Shown here: positions 9,062-18,165 of the stretch, one piece after another | Layout of the letters: each line of letters starts with the position of its first letter | Position numbering within the stretch: the stretch's first letter is position 1 | Assembly (NCBI RefSeq): GCF_032999765.1 | Contig: NZ_CP136051.1 | Coordinates: 1,526,417 to 1,590,416 of the forward strand | Direction: 5' to 3' | Source of the DNA: Imperialibacter roseus | GTDB lineage: Bacteria; Bacteroidota; Bacteroidia; Cytophagales; Cyclobacteriaceae | Length of the DNA stretch: 64,000 nt | Notes under the pieces: generated by a model | What the model was told of the DNA's origin: nothing | What the model saw: only the letters and a program-made list of their open reading frames with translations | Databases searched by the model: none | Position numbers and translations under genes: made by a program

Positions 9062-11484
9062 TTGTTGGAAGGGTTAAGCGTTTGAACAAGCGTCGCATTA
9101 GCGGCGAGATCAGCCTGCTGGGATGTGAATTGCAGGCTGAGGTATTTACCGGTTGCCCAGGGCGTGACCATATCAGCATAAGTTGGGTTGCCCGGGTTGC
9201 CGGTTTGGCTGCCGGGATAAACTCCCCAGGCTTTTACGCCCGCCTTGTCCAGCTCCACCACCATCCTCCACGACGGGCCGTGCCTTCGGCTGGCAGCATT
9301 GACTATGCCATGATTGCCGCCAATCTGCACATCGGTTACACTGAATGGTTCCAGCCGCATGAGATGCTGAATTGTGGTGTTCTTGAAGTTGGCCCAGGTG
9401 AGGTCAACGCTGTGATTGCCTTTCCAGCTTTCAACGCTATCAAGGGAGGAAACAAAAGTAATTGACAAAACATCCTTTATCGTTTCTTTTCGGGAGGTGC
9501 CAAGCACATCGGCGAAAGCGAGATCAGGATTGTTTTTCATGAGCACACTGGTGTGGTAGTTGTGCGGCTTGTAGGCCGCTACGCTCATTGTGTCAAACTC
9601 ATCCCAGAGCAATGCATAAAACTGATCCCACCACTCTTCAAAGTAGACCGGCGCCACCTTTTCGGGGTCGTTAAAATAGTCCCACTTGCGTAACAGTTGA
9701 TAAACCTCCCTGGTACGGGCAACCATCTTTCCGGTGTCAAGGCTGTCGAGCATAAAAGTCAGGTTCTCGTAGGCCAGGTAGTTATAGTTGTCGTTTTGCA
9801 GCTTCATCATGTCTTCAGGCTTAATGTTCTGCATAATTTTCAGCCGGTCGTTAATTCGCCTGTTTCTATAATGCTCGTAATTGTAGTCGTAAACGTAATA
9901 GGGGTAGGTGGCATCTGCCGGGTGCTGGTTAGCTGAGCTTACGAAATTCCGGGCTGGATTGAGTTCGTGGATATTTTGCTGCTGAGGAATGAAAGGCCCC
10001 CAGTCGTATTTACTGTAACGCCCGTCCATCAGGAATTTTCCCTGCTCGGGGTATTTTACAGGGAATTTACCCTGCACCCACATGGCAATATTGCCGTGTA
10101 CATCTCCGTAGACAATGTTTTGTGGTGGCCCTGAGTAGTGTTTGAGCCCCTCCAGGTAGTCGTTGTAGTTTTTGCCCCGGTTGAAATGATAGAATAGACG
10201 GAAGTCGTTGGACGTGTCGTGTGCCGTCCACCGAAACGCAAAATTCACCTGCTCGCCGTTGCCTTTGAAGTTTCGGTCGTAGGTAACAGGGCCAAAGTGG
10301 GTGTAGATCACTGTGTCATACTTAGTGTCCTCGCCTCTAACTGTAATTTCTTCTATCACTTTCTGTGTTTTCAGCCATTTACCGTCGTAGAGGTATTCGT
10401 CACGGTCATCATTTCTGAATTGGATGTAGAACCAGTCAGCCACATCTCTCTTGGCGTTGGTGAATCCAAAAGCGATGGAATCTGTAAACCCAATGGTGAT
10501 ACCGGGCGATCCGGGAAAAACTGCGCCCATTACATTTACTGATGGGCTATGCAAATGTGCCGCATACCAGATGGAAGGTAAGTTGAGGCCAAGATCCGGT
10601 TCGTTGGCCAGCAACACATGCCCGCTCGCAGTTTTGCTACCAGTTACGGCAAAGTTGTTACTGCCGTTTTTTGGGTCAGGCTTGCTGATGACCTGCTTTA
10701 CTTTTGTAAGTGGTAAAGAGTCGTTGGGGTTAGCAACTCTTAAGGGTTCGAAGTCAAACTTAGTGCCTGCGGTAATAATTGGATCGATGCCTGGGTCTCT
10801 GTCAGGAAACAAAAAATTGAACGTGTCTTTACCCAGAAGCCTCACCATGTTGGTGTTTTCAAGGTCGGCTTCTCCAGAAGAAAGCTGATCAGACATTTCT
10901 TTGAGTAGCAGACATATTTTATATGGGCTAAATGGTTCTGGCTCATAGTCGAGCAGTTTATATTCTATTGGAAGGTCTTTGTAGTCCAGTGTGGCGATGT
11001 AAGCATTTACGCCATCGCTATAAGCCTGAAGCATTTCGTATATGGCCTTGTCTTTTTTTACCTCCTCAAGCATCCAACTGGCACTGTAGGCTAGTCCTTT
11101 TCTTCGTTGCTGCTGATCAAGCGACAGGGTGAGGGGGCCAAGAATTTCCGATAGCCGGCCCGCTGTTTTGTAGAGCTGAAACTCCATTTGCCAAAGCCGG
11201 TGGAAGGCGATAGTATATCCTTCTGCAAAGTAGAGATCGTGGTCGCTTTCAGCGAAAATGTGCGGAATCAGGTCTTTGTCCCAGTATATTTTCACAGGTT
11301 CTTCCAGGCCATCCAAAGCTAGCTGCTCTGGTGCTTTGATAGCAGTGTATTCGCTGTTGGCCCAGAAGCCACTCATCGGATTAAGGAACTTTCCCAGTGG
11401 TGGGATATTGCCATTTTTGGAATTCAGAACGACTACAAGAACGATCGTTATTATTGTGAAAAAGACAAACTTAAATACTTTCAT
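9058..11484 (-). CDS. Penicillin acylase family Ntn-hydrolase
   Basis: An 808-residue member of the penicillin amidase family, which cleave amide bonds of beta-lactams, N-acyl-homoserine lactones or lipopeptides. Residues 4-21 form a signal or membrane anchor, then comes the alpha-chain region. The autocatalytic cleavage site and N-terminal nucleophile lie at Gly274-Ser275 in NGSNNFAVTGSKT, the usual G-S-N-N/W pattern. The motif LLANEPDLGL at 291-300 follows as in the family. Length fits a single precursor processed into two chains in the periplasm. It is coupled to the small membrane gene downstream. Substrate unknown; quorum-quenching or self-lipid hydrolysis are options. Confidence 0.92.
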   Translation of the reverse strand: MKVFKFVFFTIITIVLVVVLNSKNGNIPPLGKFLNPMSGFWANSEYTAIKAPEQLALDGLEEPVKIYWDKDLIPHIFAESDHDLYFAEGYTIAFHRLWQMEFQLYKTAGRLSEILGPLTLSLDQQQRRKGLAYSASWMLEEVKKDKAIYEMLQAYSDGVNAYIATLDYKDLPIEYKLLDYEPEPFSPYKICLLLKEMSDQLSSGEADLENTNMVRLLGKDTFNFLFPDRDPGIDPIITAGTKFDFEPLRVANPNDSLPLTKVKQVISKPDPKNGSNNFAVTGSKTASGHVLLANEPDLGLNLPSIWYAAHLHSPSVNVMGAVFPGSPGITIGFTDSIAFGFTNAKRDVADWFYIQFRNDDRDEYLYDGKWLKTQKVIEEITVRGEDTKYDTVIYTHFGPVTYDRNFKGNGEQVNFAFRWTAHDTSNDFRLFYHFNRGKNYNDYLEGLKHYSGPPQNIVYGDVHGNIAMWVQGKFPVKYPEQGKFLMDGRYSKYDWGPFIPQQQNIHELNPARNFVSSANQHPADATYPYYVYDYNYEHYRNRRINDRLKIMQNIKPEDMMKLQNDNYNYLAYENLTFMLDSLDTGKMVARTREVYQLLRKWDYFNDPEKVAPVYFEEWWDQFYALLWDEFDTMSVAAYKPHNYHTSVLMKNNPDLAFADVLGTSRKETIKDVLSITFVSSLDSVESWKGNHSVDLTWANFKNTTIQHLMRLEPFSVTDVQIGGNHGIVNAASRRHGPSWRMVVELDKAGVKAWGVYPGSQTGNPGNPTYADMVTPWATGKYLSLQFTSQQADLAANATLVQTLNPSNK

Positions 11485-11655
11485 TCTGGGGCTGGGTTTC
11501 TACGTCGAAATATAGCCACTTTTGAAAAGGTCTTCAGAGATTCGTCAAAAAATGTGATCGATGTTTTTTTAGGTGGTCGTTGCGGGTTGATCAACGACCT
11601 CAGGGCTATGGCCGGGGAAATATGAAGCAGGAGTGTGGCTTGCTGCTTTGTCGTT

Positions 11656-12510
11656 TTAATGGAAAGCAGAAGGCTTGGAGAACCAGCTTTCACCACCTTT
11701 GAAAAGGTGTGTGGGAAGGTAGAATTCAAGTTTCCATTGCAACAGCAGGTAAGAATCATTCCCGGCTTCACCTCGCTTTGCTCCGGGTATCATGGCCTCG
11801 TAGGCCGTTTCATTTACCATGTCTATTTCATCCTTCCTGTTAGAAAGGGTGAGAGCTTTGCCTGAAAGACCGCTTCCGTAGTTTTCGGACACATCGTCGA
11901 GCCTGTCGGTAAACGTGTAGCGGTAACCGACTTCGCCAACCAGGTTAATGAACTCGTTAATCCTGGCTTTTACTCCCACACCAAATGGAATAACGATCGC
12001 AGTTCCTTTGTAGGTAGTGCCCTCAGTCGCTAAAGGGCGGAGGGCTTCCCATTTCCCGTCGAGCTGGGCTTTGGGGTTTACGGTTGTCACCCCAACCGCA
12101 ACATGTGCGTACGGTTCAAACTTTCTTCTCTGATGATAGATTTTATTATAGGGCTTGAAGTAATACATAGCCCCCAATTGCCCTTCAAAATTATTGGAAC
12201 GAAAAGAAAGGTTGCGTTGCTTGTTGAAGCTGCTGTCTTCGGCATAGGTGTCACTACCCGATATATTATAGTAGACAAACTCAGCCCTGGCTGCCCACCG
12301 GGTAAGCAAGCGGCACTCAACTCCAAGGTTGAGATTGGAAAGCCCCTGTTGAAACCCCTTTCCGTTGTTCAGCTCTCCCAGGTACAGCGTGTGACCAGTT
12401 CCGGCAGTCAGACTGAAATAACGGTCGTTGTATTGCCAGGATAAAAAATTCTGGGCCGACACCTTTATAAAAGGAATCAATAAAATGGCAAGGAGGATAG
12501 CTTTTTTCAT
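11656..12510 (-). CDS. Outer-membrane beta-barrel protein (possibly PorG/DUF6089-like)
   Basis: Start chosen at the ATG at 12510 because it begins a clean signal peptide (MKKAILLAILLIPFIKVSAQ, cleavage after residue 20); a longer frame to 12555 adds an implausible leader. The mature chain of about 265 residues has alternating hydrophobic/polar strands rich in Tyr, Phe and Gly (for example RYFSLTAGTGHTLYLGEL and VGEVGYRYTFTDRL), typical of an outer-membrane barrel. The pattern recalls the DUF6089/PorG group linked to type IX secretion, but I cannot confirm it. It lies alone between the acylase gene and the YkgJ-like gene. Confidence 0.75.
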   Translation of the reverse strand: MKKAILLAILLIPFIKVSAQNFLSWQYNDRYFSLTAGTGHTLYLGELNNGKGFQQGLSNLNLGVECRLLTRWAARAEFVYYNISGSDTYAEDSSFNKQRNLSFRSNNFEGQLGAMYYFKPYNKIYHQRRKFEPYAHVAVGVTTVNPKAQLDGKWEALRPLATEGTTYKGTAIVIPFGVGVKARINEFINLVGEVGYRYTFTDRLDDVSENYGSGLSGKALTLSNRKDEIDMVNETAYEAMIPGAKRGEAGNDSYLLLQWKLEFYLPTHLFKGGESWFSKPSAFH

Positions 12511-12624
12511 ACGCCTAAGGCCGAAAATAGGAAATGTTTTACATTTTAAGGACAACCGCCTTCATTTTAAGCCATATTTTCATAAACCAGCCAACATGGT
12601 TTAACCCTGACAGATGCCTAAAAT

Positions 12625-13116
12625 TTATATTACTTTCTCAAGCCTTTCTACGATTTGCAACACGGCCGGACAAACCTGGGTGTTTCTCATAGTGAGATCC
12701 AGGATTTGGTGCATCTTCTTTCTGTTTGTGTGGGGATACTCTCTGCAAGCTCTGGGGCGGGCTTCATATATGGAGCAATAGTTGTCAGCACCCAGAAAGG
12801 CACAGGGGGAGCTTTTCAGCACGTAGTCGCCCTCATTGTCAATTTTTAAATACTGTTCGGTAAACGCAGATGGCTTAATTTTTAAAAATCTGGAGATCCT
12901 GTCGATATCGGCTCCGATAAAAATGGGGCTGGTGGTCTTGCAGCAATTGGCGCAGGTCAAGCAATCCACTTCTTCAAACACTTCTTCATGAAGTGAGTGA
13001 AAAACATCGTCCAAATGGGGGATTCTTTTCCTTTTAATTCTTGAAATAAACTTCTGAAACCCTGGCTTTTTACTGATTGCGTCAGAAGCGAACCGTTCTA
13101 AATCCATTGTATGCAT
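12625..13116 (-). CDS. YkgJ-family cysteine-cluster protein
   Basis: A 163-residue soluble protein with the YkgJ/Fe-S-oxidoreductase-like cysteine cluster: CLTCANCC at about 54-61, then CAFLGADNYCSIYEARPRAC (about 105-124) with a late Cys near 150. Members are thought to bind zinc or an iron-sulfur cluster; no reaction is established. It begins 15 bp after the stop of the STAS-like gene on the same strand and so probably shares its transcript. That links it physically to the oxoamine-synthase block. A second in-frame ATG at 13107 could be the start. Confidence 0.85.
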   Translation of the reverse strand: MHTMDLERFASDAISKKPGFQKFISRIKRKRIPHLDDVFHSLHEEVFEEVDCLTCANCCKTTSPIFIGADIDRISRFLKIKPSAFTEQYLKIDNEGDYVLKSSPCAFLGADNYCSIYEARPRACREYPHTNRKKMHQILDLTMRNTQVCPAVLQIVERLEKVI

Positions 13117-13131
13117 GTAAGGAAGCGCCCA

Positions 13132-13512
13132 CTAATCCACATTTTCTTTTTTAAATGTTGAAAGCCAGCCTAAAGCATCTTCCTGTGAGGTAAAGAGCCT
13201 CGTAGGTATGGTGGGTTTGCTCACGCTGAGAAAAAAATTACCCAGCAGCCGATTGACTGGCGACCCGACAACCAGCGCACAAGCGTTCATATTTTTGATT
13301 CCATCCCCCTCAGCAAAAGCCGAACGGGCGTCTTTTGTGATGGTTTTTACACTTGAAACATCCCCCAGGAAAGGATATGTCTTTCCGTCGCAGGCTTCTA
13401 CCCGAGCGGTAATCATGTGGTTGGCCACTTCCAGATCGACCTCGTCCACTTTGTAATACCCAAACATGATATCGTCTTCTGTCCAAATCTTTATGTACTG
13501 GTTTTCTATCAT
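13132..13512 (-). CDS. Small STAS-like protein (DUF7793-type), copy 1
   Basis: A 126-residue cytosolic protein with no known catalytic motif. It is homologous to the 123-residue protein at 22429-22800: both share a core of the form (K)xYPxLxDxxxx(K), then DARSAFAEG / ARDFLAKEG, ALVVGSP / ALVVDSP, FYLKVSKP-like and TRLFTS / TKMFSS segments. The alpha/beta pattern recalls STAS/SpoIIAA anti-anti-sigma or DUF7793 proteins (name from memory). It is divergent from the oxoamine synthase fusion gene, sharing a 132-bp intergenic region, and is followed by the YkgJ-like gene. The mirrored placement of its paralogue suggests a role tied to the fusion enzyme or the kinases. Confidence 0.75.
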   Translation of the reverse strand: MIENQYIKIWTEDDIMFGYYKVDEVDLEVANHMITARVEACDGKTYPFLGDVSSVKTITKDARSAFAEGDGIKNMNACALVVGSPVNRLLGNFFLSVSKPTIPTRLFTSQEDALGWLSTFKKENVD

Positions 13513-13644
13513 ATCATTTACTCTGTTACGGATGTAGGGTTCTTAGTTCATTAGGGCATATTCAGGATAGATGGCAGAGTAATTTTGAGTCATAATTAAC
13601 AAAAACTAATCTCTAGCAAGCTTCAAAAGTAAACTATTTTTCTC

Positions 13645-16071
13645 ATGGCTAAAACACGTCACAATCATTTACTGGATACAATTGATGATATTATTACCAG
13701 TGCCGCTAACAAAGGCATTGTCCACCTTCACTCTCAGGGAGACTCCTTGTCAGGCTCAACCCTAAGGATCAATGACAGGGAATTGAAACACTTTGGCACA
13801 TGCGGTTATCTGGGGCTGGAACAAGATTCAAGGCTAAAGGCTGGTGTGATTGATGCCGTGACTAAATATGGCACCCAGTTTCCTATGTCGAAGACTTATG
13901 TGTCGTCACCACTATATGCTGAGTTGGAGAATTTGATAGAAGCAATGTATGGTTATCCTGTTATTCTCACTAAGAATAGTACCCTTGGGCACATCACAGT
14001 GATACCTTCTATTATAAGAGACGACGACGTTGTTATCCTGGATCAGCAAGTGCATGCCAGCATACAAAGTGCCGTGCAAATGCTGAAACCAAAAGGTGTG
14101 CGGGTAGAGATTATCCGCCATAGCAACCTCGAAATGCTGGAGGAAAGAATACAAGAATTGCGCTCTAAGTACAACCGCATCTGGTACATGGCCGATGGCG
14201 TGTATTCTATGTATGGTGATGTGGCTCCGATAAAGGAAATGCAAAAGCTGGCAGATAAATATGATCAACTCTACTTGTACGTTGACGATGCCCATGGAAT
14301 GAGTTGGGCAGGTGAGCATGGCACAGGCTTTATCATGAGCCAGGTTAAGATGCATAGAAAAATGGTGCTGTGCGCAACCATGGGCAAGTGCTTTGGCGCC
14401 ACCGGCGGGCTCATTGTCTTTCCCGAAGAGGAAATGCGACGCAAAGTAAAAATATTCGGTGGTCCTCTTACTTTCTCAGTGCAAATAGAACCACCCATGC
14501 TTGGTGCTGCTATTGCTTCAGCGAAAATTCACCTTTCGGATGAGATATATGCCATGCAGCAGCGGTTAGCTGGTAAGATTGAGTTTTGCAATGAGCTTAT
14601 TCGGCAAACTGACCTTCCGCTGGTGGTCGAAAATGAGTGCCCTATTTTCTTTATAGGCACAGGCATGCCTGCCACAGGATACAATTTTGTAGAACGGCTG
14701 ATGAAAGAAGGGTATTATGTCAACCTGGGTGTGTTTCCGGCGGTGCCTGTGAAAAATACAGGGGTTCGGTTTACAATCTCTTGCCACAATAGCGAAGCAG
14801 ACATTGAAGGCTTTGTGGAGGCGATGGACTACCACTACCCGAAGGCATTGGAAGATGAGGGCAAAACGGAGAACGAAGTACGCAAATCATTTAAAATGCC
14901 ATTGTTGAGTGAGAAGGCAACTTTAGAAGCAAAAGTCACTTCGGAGCTTACAGCGCAGGTGAGCTCAACCATAGAAGCATTTCCAGAAGAAGAGTGGAAC
15001 AGGCTTATCAGCAAGAACATGTCTGTCGACTGGAAGGGTATGAAATTCATTGAGGAGGCATTTTCTGGCAACGACCTTCCTGAGGAAAATTGGAAATTCC
15101 ACTATCTGATGGTGCGGGACGGCGAAGGAACGCCAGTTTTGGCTACGTTCTTCTCAAGTGCGCTCTGTAAGGATGATATATTCGCCCAGGCTGGTGTTTC
15201 CATTCAACTTGAAGAGGATAGAAAATATAATCCCTACCTGCTGACTTCACAAACCCTTGTGATGGGCTCGTTGATGACCGAAGGCAACCACTTTTACCTG
15301 AATAAGGGGCATAGCCAGTGGGAAGAAGCTGTCAGGATCATGATTGGAAAGGTCGGTGAAATTCAGGAGTCTGAGAAAATAAGCGCTACCTATCTGAGAG
15401 ACTTTGATGACAACGACCCTCAACTGAAGGAGGTGTTTCACGACCAGGGCTTTGTAAAAGTTGATGTTCCCGACTCTTGCGTAATTGACAAGCTTGGATG
15501 GAAAAACACAGACGAATTCCTTTCGGGGCTGTCAACCCGCTCACGTCGCCACATACGTTACGATGTACTGAAGTATGAGCATATGTTTGATGTTGAGGTG
15601 GTAAATGCACCCTCAAAAGAGGATATGAGACATTTTCAGGACCTGTTTAGAAATGTCAGGAACAGGAACTTTGCCATTAATGTGTTTGACTATCCTGATA
15701 AATTTTTTCAAATGATGCCAGGTGAAGCCGGGTGGGAGTTTGTGGTGCTGAAACTGAAGCCTGAATTCGATAGTAACCAGAAACCTGTTGCTGTCGCCTT
15801 TAATTACCGGAACGACGCTGGAGTATATACCTTCCTTTTGATAGGAATGGACTATGAATATCTTGAAAAGTACAATATCTACAGGCAAACTATTTACAGA
15901 ACGCTTCAGCAGGCAAACACGCTTGGCTATCAGACGCTGCGACTAGGTATCTCGGCCACGATTGAGAAGAAGAAATTTGGCGCTAGCGTGCATCCAAAGG
16001 TGGCGTTTGTTCAAATCAAGGACAACTTTAATATGGAACAGATTGAGCAGTTGGCTGTGAGCCAGGCTTAA
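13645..16071 (+). CDS. Fusion of PLP alpha-oxoamine synthase and GNAT acyltransferase, copy 1
   Basis: An 808-residue two-domain protein. Residues about 45-400 form a PLP-dependent alpha-oxoamine synthase (family of KBL, BioF, serine palmitoyltransferase, CqsA): NSTLGH at 111-116, VDDAHGMSW at 213-221 (Asp214/215 and His217 hold PLP) and the Schiff-base Lys248 in ATMGKCFGATGG. These enzymes condense an acyl-CoA with an amino acid. Residues about 450-808 resemble FemAB/BioF2-like GNAT acyltransferases (STRSRRHIRYD; LIGMDYEYLEKYNIYRQTIY). A single chain could thus make an alpha-aminoketone and N-acylate it; that is inference. A hybrid kinase gene starts 36 bp downstream. A frameshifted paralogue lies at 19868-22299. 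Confidence 0.88.
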   Translation: MAKTRHNHLLDTIDDIITSAANKGIVHLHSQGDSLSGSTLRINDRELKHFGTCGYLGLEQDSRLKAGVIDAVTKYGTQFPMSKTYVSSPLYAELENLIEAMYGYPVILTKNSTLGHITVIPSIIRDDDVVILDQQVHASIQSAVQMLKPKGVRVEIIRHSNLEMLEERIQELRSKYNRIWYMADGVYSMYGDVAPIKEMQKLADKYDQLYLYVDDAHGMSWAGEHGTGFIMSQVKMHRKMVLCATMGKCFGATGGLIVFPEEEMRRKVKIFGGPLTFSVQIEPPMLGAAIASAKIHLSDEIYAMQQRLAGKIEFCNELIRQTDLPLVVENECPIFFIGTGMPATGYNFVERLMKEGYYVNLGVFPAVPVKNTGVRFTISCHNSEADIEGFVEAMDYHYPKALEDEGKTENEVRKSFKMPLLSEKATLEAKVTSELTAQVSSTIEAFPEEEWNRLISKNMSVDWKGMKFIEEAFSGNDLPEENWKFHYLMVRDGEGTPVLATFFSSALCKDDIFAQAGVSIQLEEDRKYNPYLLTSQTLVMGSLMTEGNHFYLNKGHSQWEEAVRIMIGKVGEIQESEKISATYLRDFDDNDPQLKEVFHDQGFVKVDVPDSCVIDKLGWKNTDEFLSGLSTRSRRHIRYDVLKYEHMFDVEVVNAPSKEDMRHFQDLFRNVRNRNFAINVFDYPDKFFQMMPGEAGWEFVVLKLKPEFDSNQKPVAVAFNYRNDAGVYTFLLIGMDYEYLEKYNIYRQTIYRTLQQANTLGYQTLRLGISATIEKKKFGASVHPKVAFVQIKDNFNMEQIEQLAVSQA

Positions 16072-16107
16072 TTTAAAAGGAATTAGTTTACTCTCTTATA
16101 ATATCTT

Positions 16108-17823
16108 ATGACCGTATCAGAAATGAGTGTAATTACGGATGATGATCGACTGGATAAAATCAATGCCTTAATTGTCAAACTGGCGTCCGGTAACCTGGAT
16201 GCCAGAGAAACTCCCTCCGATGATTTTGATGAGGTAGATGCAATTATTGCAGGGATCAACATGCTTGGTGAAGAACTGGAGAGTTCCACTGTGTCCCGCA
16301 ATTACCTAAAAAGCATCTATGATGGTATTGTGGACATGGTCATCATAGTAAAGGAAAACGGCCTTATTCAGGGAGTCAATGGTGCCGTCACGAAGCTCCT
16401 CGACTACTCGGAGAACGACCTGGTTGGGAAGAATTTGTCAGACGTTTTCAAGTCCGATTCTGCTGAACCTTTGGGTTTTCTGGAGCACCTGAGAGATGAT
16501 AGCAGTCTTCATAACATTGAAGGCATGGTGATGGGCAAATCTGGAAAAGAAACGCCGGTTAGCACCTCCTGCTCCATTTTGATTGACTCAAAAGGTGAGC
16601 CTGCCGGGCTGCTGCTAGTGGCCAAGGACATGACTGTTCAGAAACAGATTGAGGCTGAACTTAAGAAAAGCAAAGAAGCGGCGGAGTTGTCCAATCGGAT
16701 GAAAAGCAGTTTTTTGGCCAATATGAGCCATGAAATCAGGACGCCTCTCAATGGAATTCTTGGATTTACCGAATACCTCATAGGGATGAGCATTAGCGAC
16801 GAGCAAAAGGAGTACCTTCAATTGATTGAAAGTTCCGGGCAAACGCTAATGAAGCTTTTAAGCGATATTTTGGATCTCAACAAGATAGAAGAAGGTAAGC
16901 TCGGGTTTGATCACGTGCCCATTCATTTCAAAGAGACCATGACCTCTTCTCTTCAGCCATATAAATACATGGCCAACGAAAAGGGAGTAGCATTTGGTCT
17001 AGAGTTTGAGAATTTTGATGAAATTTCCCATGTGTATTGCGACCCTACCCGTGTAAATCAAATAATGGTAAACCTGGTAGGAAACGCTCTGAAATTTACC
17101 AGCAAAGGAAAAGTAAGTGTCAAACTAAGCATTTCCCCTATTGGCGATGGCAAACGAGCGATGATCAGAGGTTGTGTTTCCGACACAGGTATAGGTATTC
17201 CAGATGACGTTAAAAATGATATTTTCAAGGCATTTGTGCAGTCCGATTCGTCCATTACAAGGAGATTTGGCGGTTCAGGACTGGGTTTGTCGATAGTAAA
17301 AGAGCTTATTCATTTGATGGGAGGGGAAATCAGTATTGGCAGCCCTTCCCACATAGGCACGGCTGAAAACCCCGGCTCTGAGTTCAATTTTAACTTCTCT
17401 GTAGACATAGCCGAAGCACCGGTAAATGAAACATTAGAGAAGTTTGAAAAGCTGGAGTTTACAACGCAGTACAAGTTACTTGTGGTGGAGGACAATGAGA
17501 TGAATCGTATTCTCGCAGGGAGGGTATTGAGCAAGTTTGGAGCAACGGTTGAATACGCCGTGCATGGCAAGGAAGCGGTACAAATGCTGAAAGTGAACGA
17601 TTACGATGCCATTTTAATGGATGTTCAGATGCCCGTGATGGATGGACTTCAAGCCACACGGGTTATCAGGAGACTGGGGTATGACTTGCCCATTATTGGC
17701 CTGTCGGCCAACGTGTTCAAGGAAGATATAGACAGGAGCAGGCAAGCCGGCATGGACGATCACATTGGCAAGCCATTTACCAAATTATCCATTTTTAGAG
17801 CGTTGAAAAATGTGCTAGAATAG
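16108..17823 (+). CDS. Soluble hybrid histidine kinase (HAMP-like/PAS/HisKA/HATPase/REC), copy 1
   Basis: A 571-residue hybrid sensor kinase without transmembrane segments. An N-terminal HAMP-like stretch (about 12-60, ending GINMLGEELESS) precedes a PAS domain (about 65-175), HisKA with phospho-acceptor His208 in FLANMSHEIRTPLNG, an HATPase domain (DTGIGIP at 359-365, GGSGLGLSI at 388-396), and a C-terminal receiver with acidic pair Glu461-Asp462, phospho-acceptor Asp505 in LMDVQMPVMDG and Lys555. All catalytic residues are present. It has no DNA-binding output, so phosphate should pass to another partner. Only 36 bp separate it from the oxoamine-synthase fusion gene, so co-transcription is likely. 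Its signal is probably cytosolic. Confidence 0.93.
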   Translation: MTVSEMSVITDDDRLDKINALIVKLASGNLDARETPSDDFDEVDAIIAGINMLGEELESSTVSRNYLKSIYDGIVDMVIIVKENGLIQGVNGAVTKLLDYSENDLVGKNLSDVFKSDSAEPLGFLEHLRDDSSLHNIEGMVMGKSGKETPVSTSCSILIDSKGEPAGLLLVAKDMTVQKQIEAELKKSKEAAELSNRMKSSFLANMSHEIRTPLNGILGFTEYLIGMSISDEQKEYLQLIESSGQTLMKLLSDILDLNKIEEGKLGFDHVPIHFKETMTSSLQPYKYMANEKGVAFGLEFENFDEISHVYCDPTRVNQIMVNLVGNALKFTSKGKVSVKLSISPIGDGKRAMIRGCVSDTGIGIPDDVKNDIFKAFVQSDSSITRRFGGSGLGLSIVKELIHLMGGEISIGSPSHIGTAENPGSEFNFNFSVDIAEAPVNETLEKFEKLEFTTQYKLLVVEDNEMNRILAGRVLSKFGATVEYAVHGKEAVQMLKVNDYDAILMDVQMPVMDGLQATRVIRRLGYDLPIIGLSANVFKEDIDRSRQAGMDDHIGKPFTKLSIFRALKNVLE

Positions 17824-18165
17824 ATTAGGCTTAATTCAATGTTGTGCGCCACATTACCTGTTTTTACCCACGTTAGTGGGAACGGATTCATTTCTTCCTG
17901 GTTACCTACAGCACTCAATAGCCAGTTTTTGATGACAAAGATGAGTTGTTTTGGCCATGTTGACCGTCTACAAACTTCTGATCGGTAGTTGACCACTTTA
18001 TGATTCTATAAGGTTTTCTCTTCCTTTGCATTAAATTATGCTGGAAATTAACGTCTTCGAACTATAATTGTAAATTAGAGGGAGTTTAACCGTAGACCAG
18101 TGTCAGGTAAATAATATGGACCATCTCTTTTGCTGAAATAGTCGAAAATGTAAAGCGTACGCCAG
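17824..18165. other. Intergenic stretch between the two hybrid kinase genes
   Basis: 342 bp without a gene. A short hairpin (CCCAC 17867-17871 with GTGGG 17876-17880) follows the first kinase gene but has no strong T-run after it. I could not pick a convincing TAnnTTTG promoter for the second kinase gene. Confidence 0.5.
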
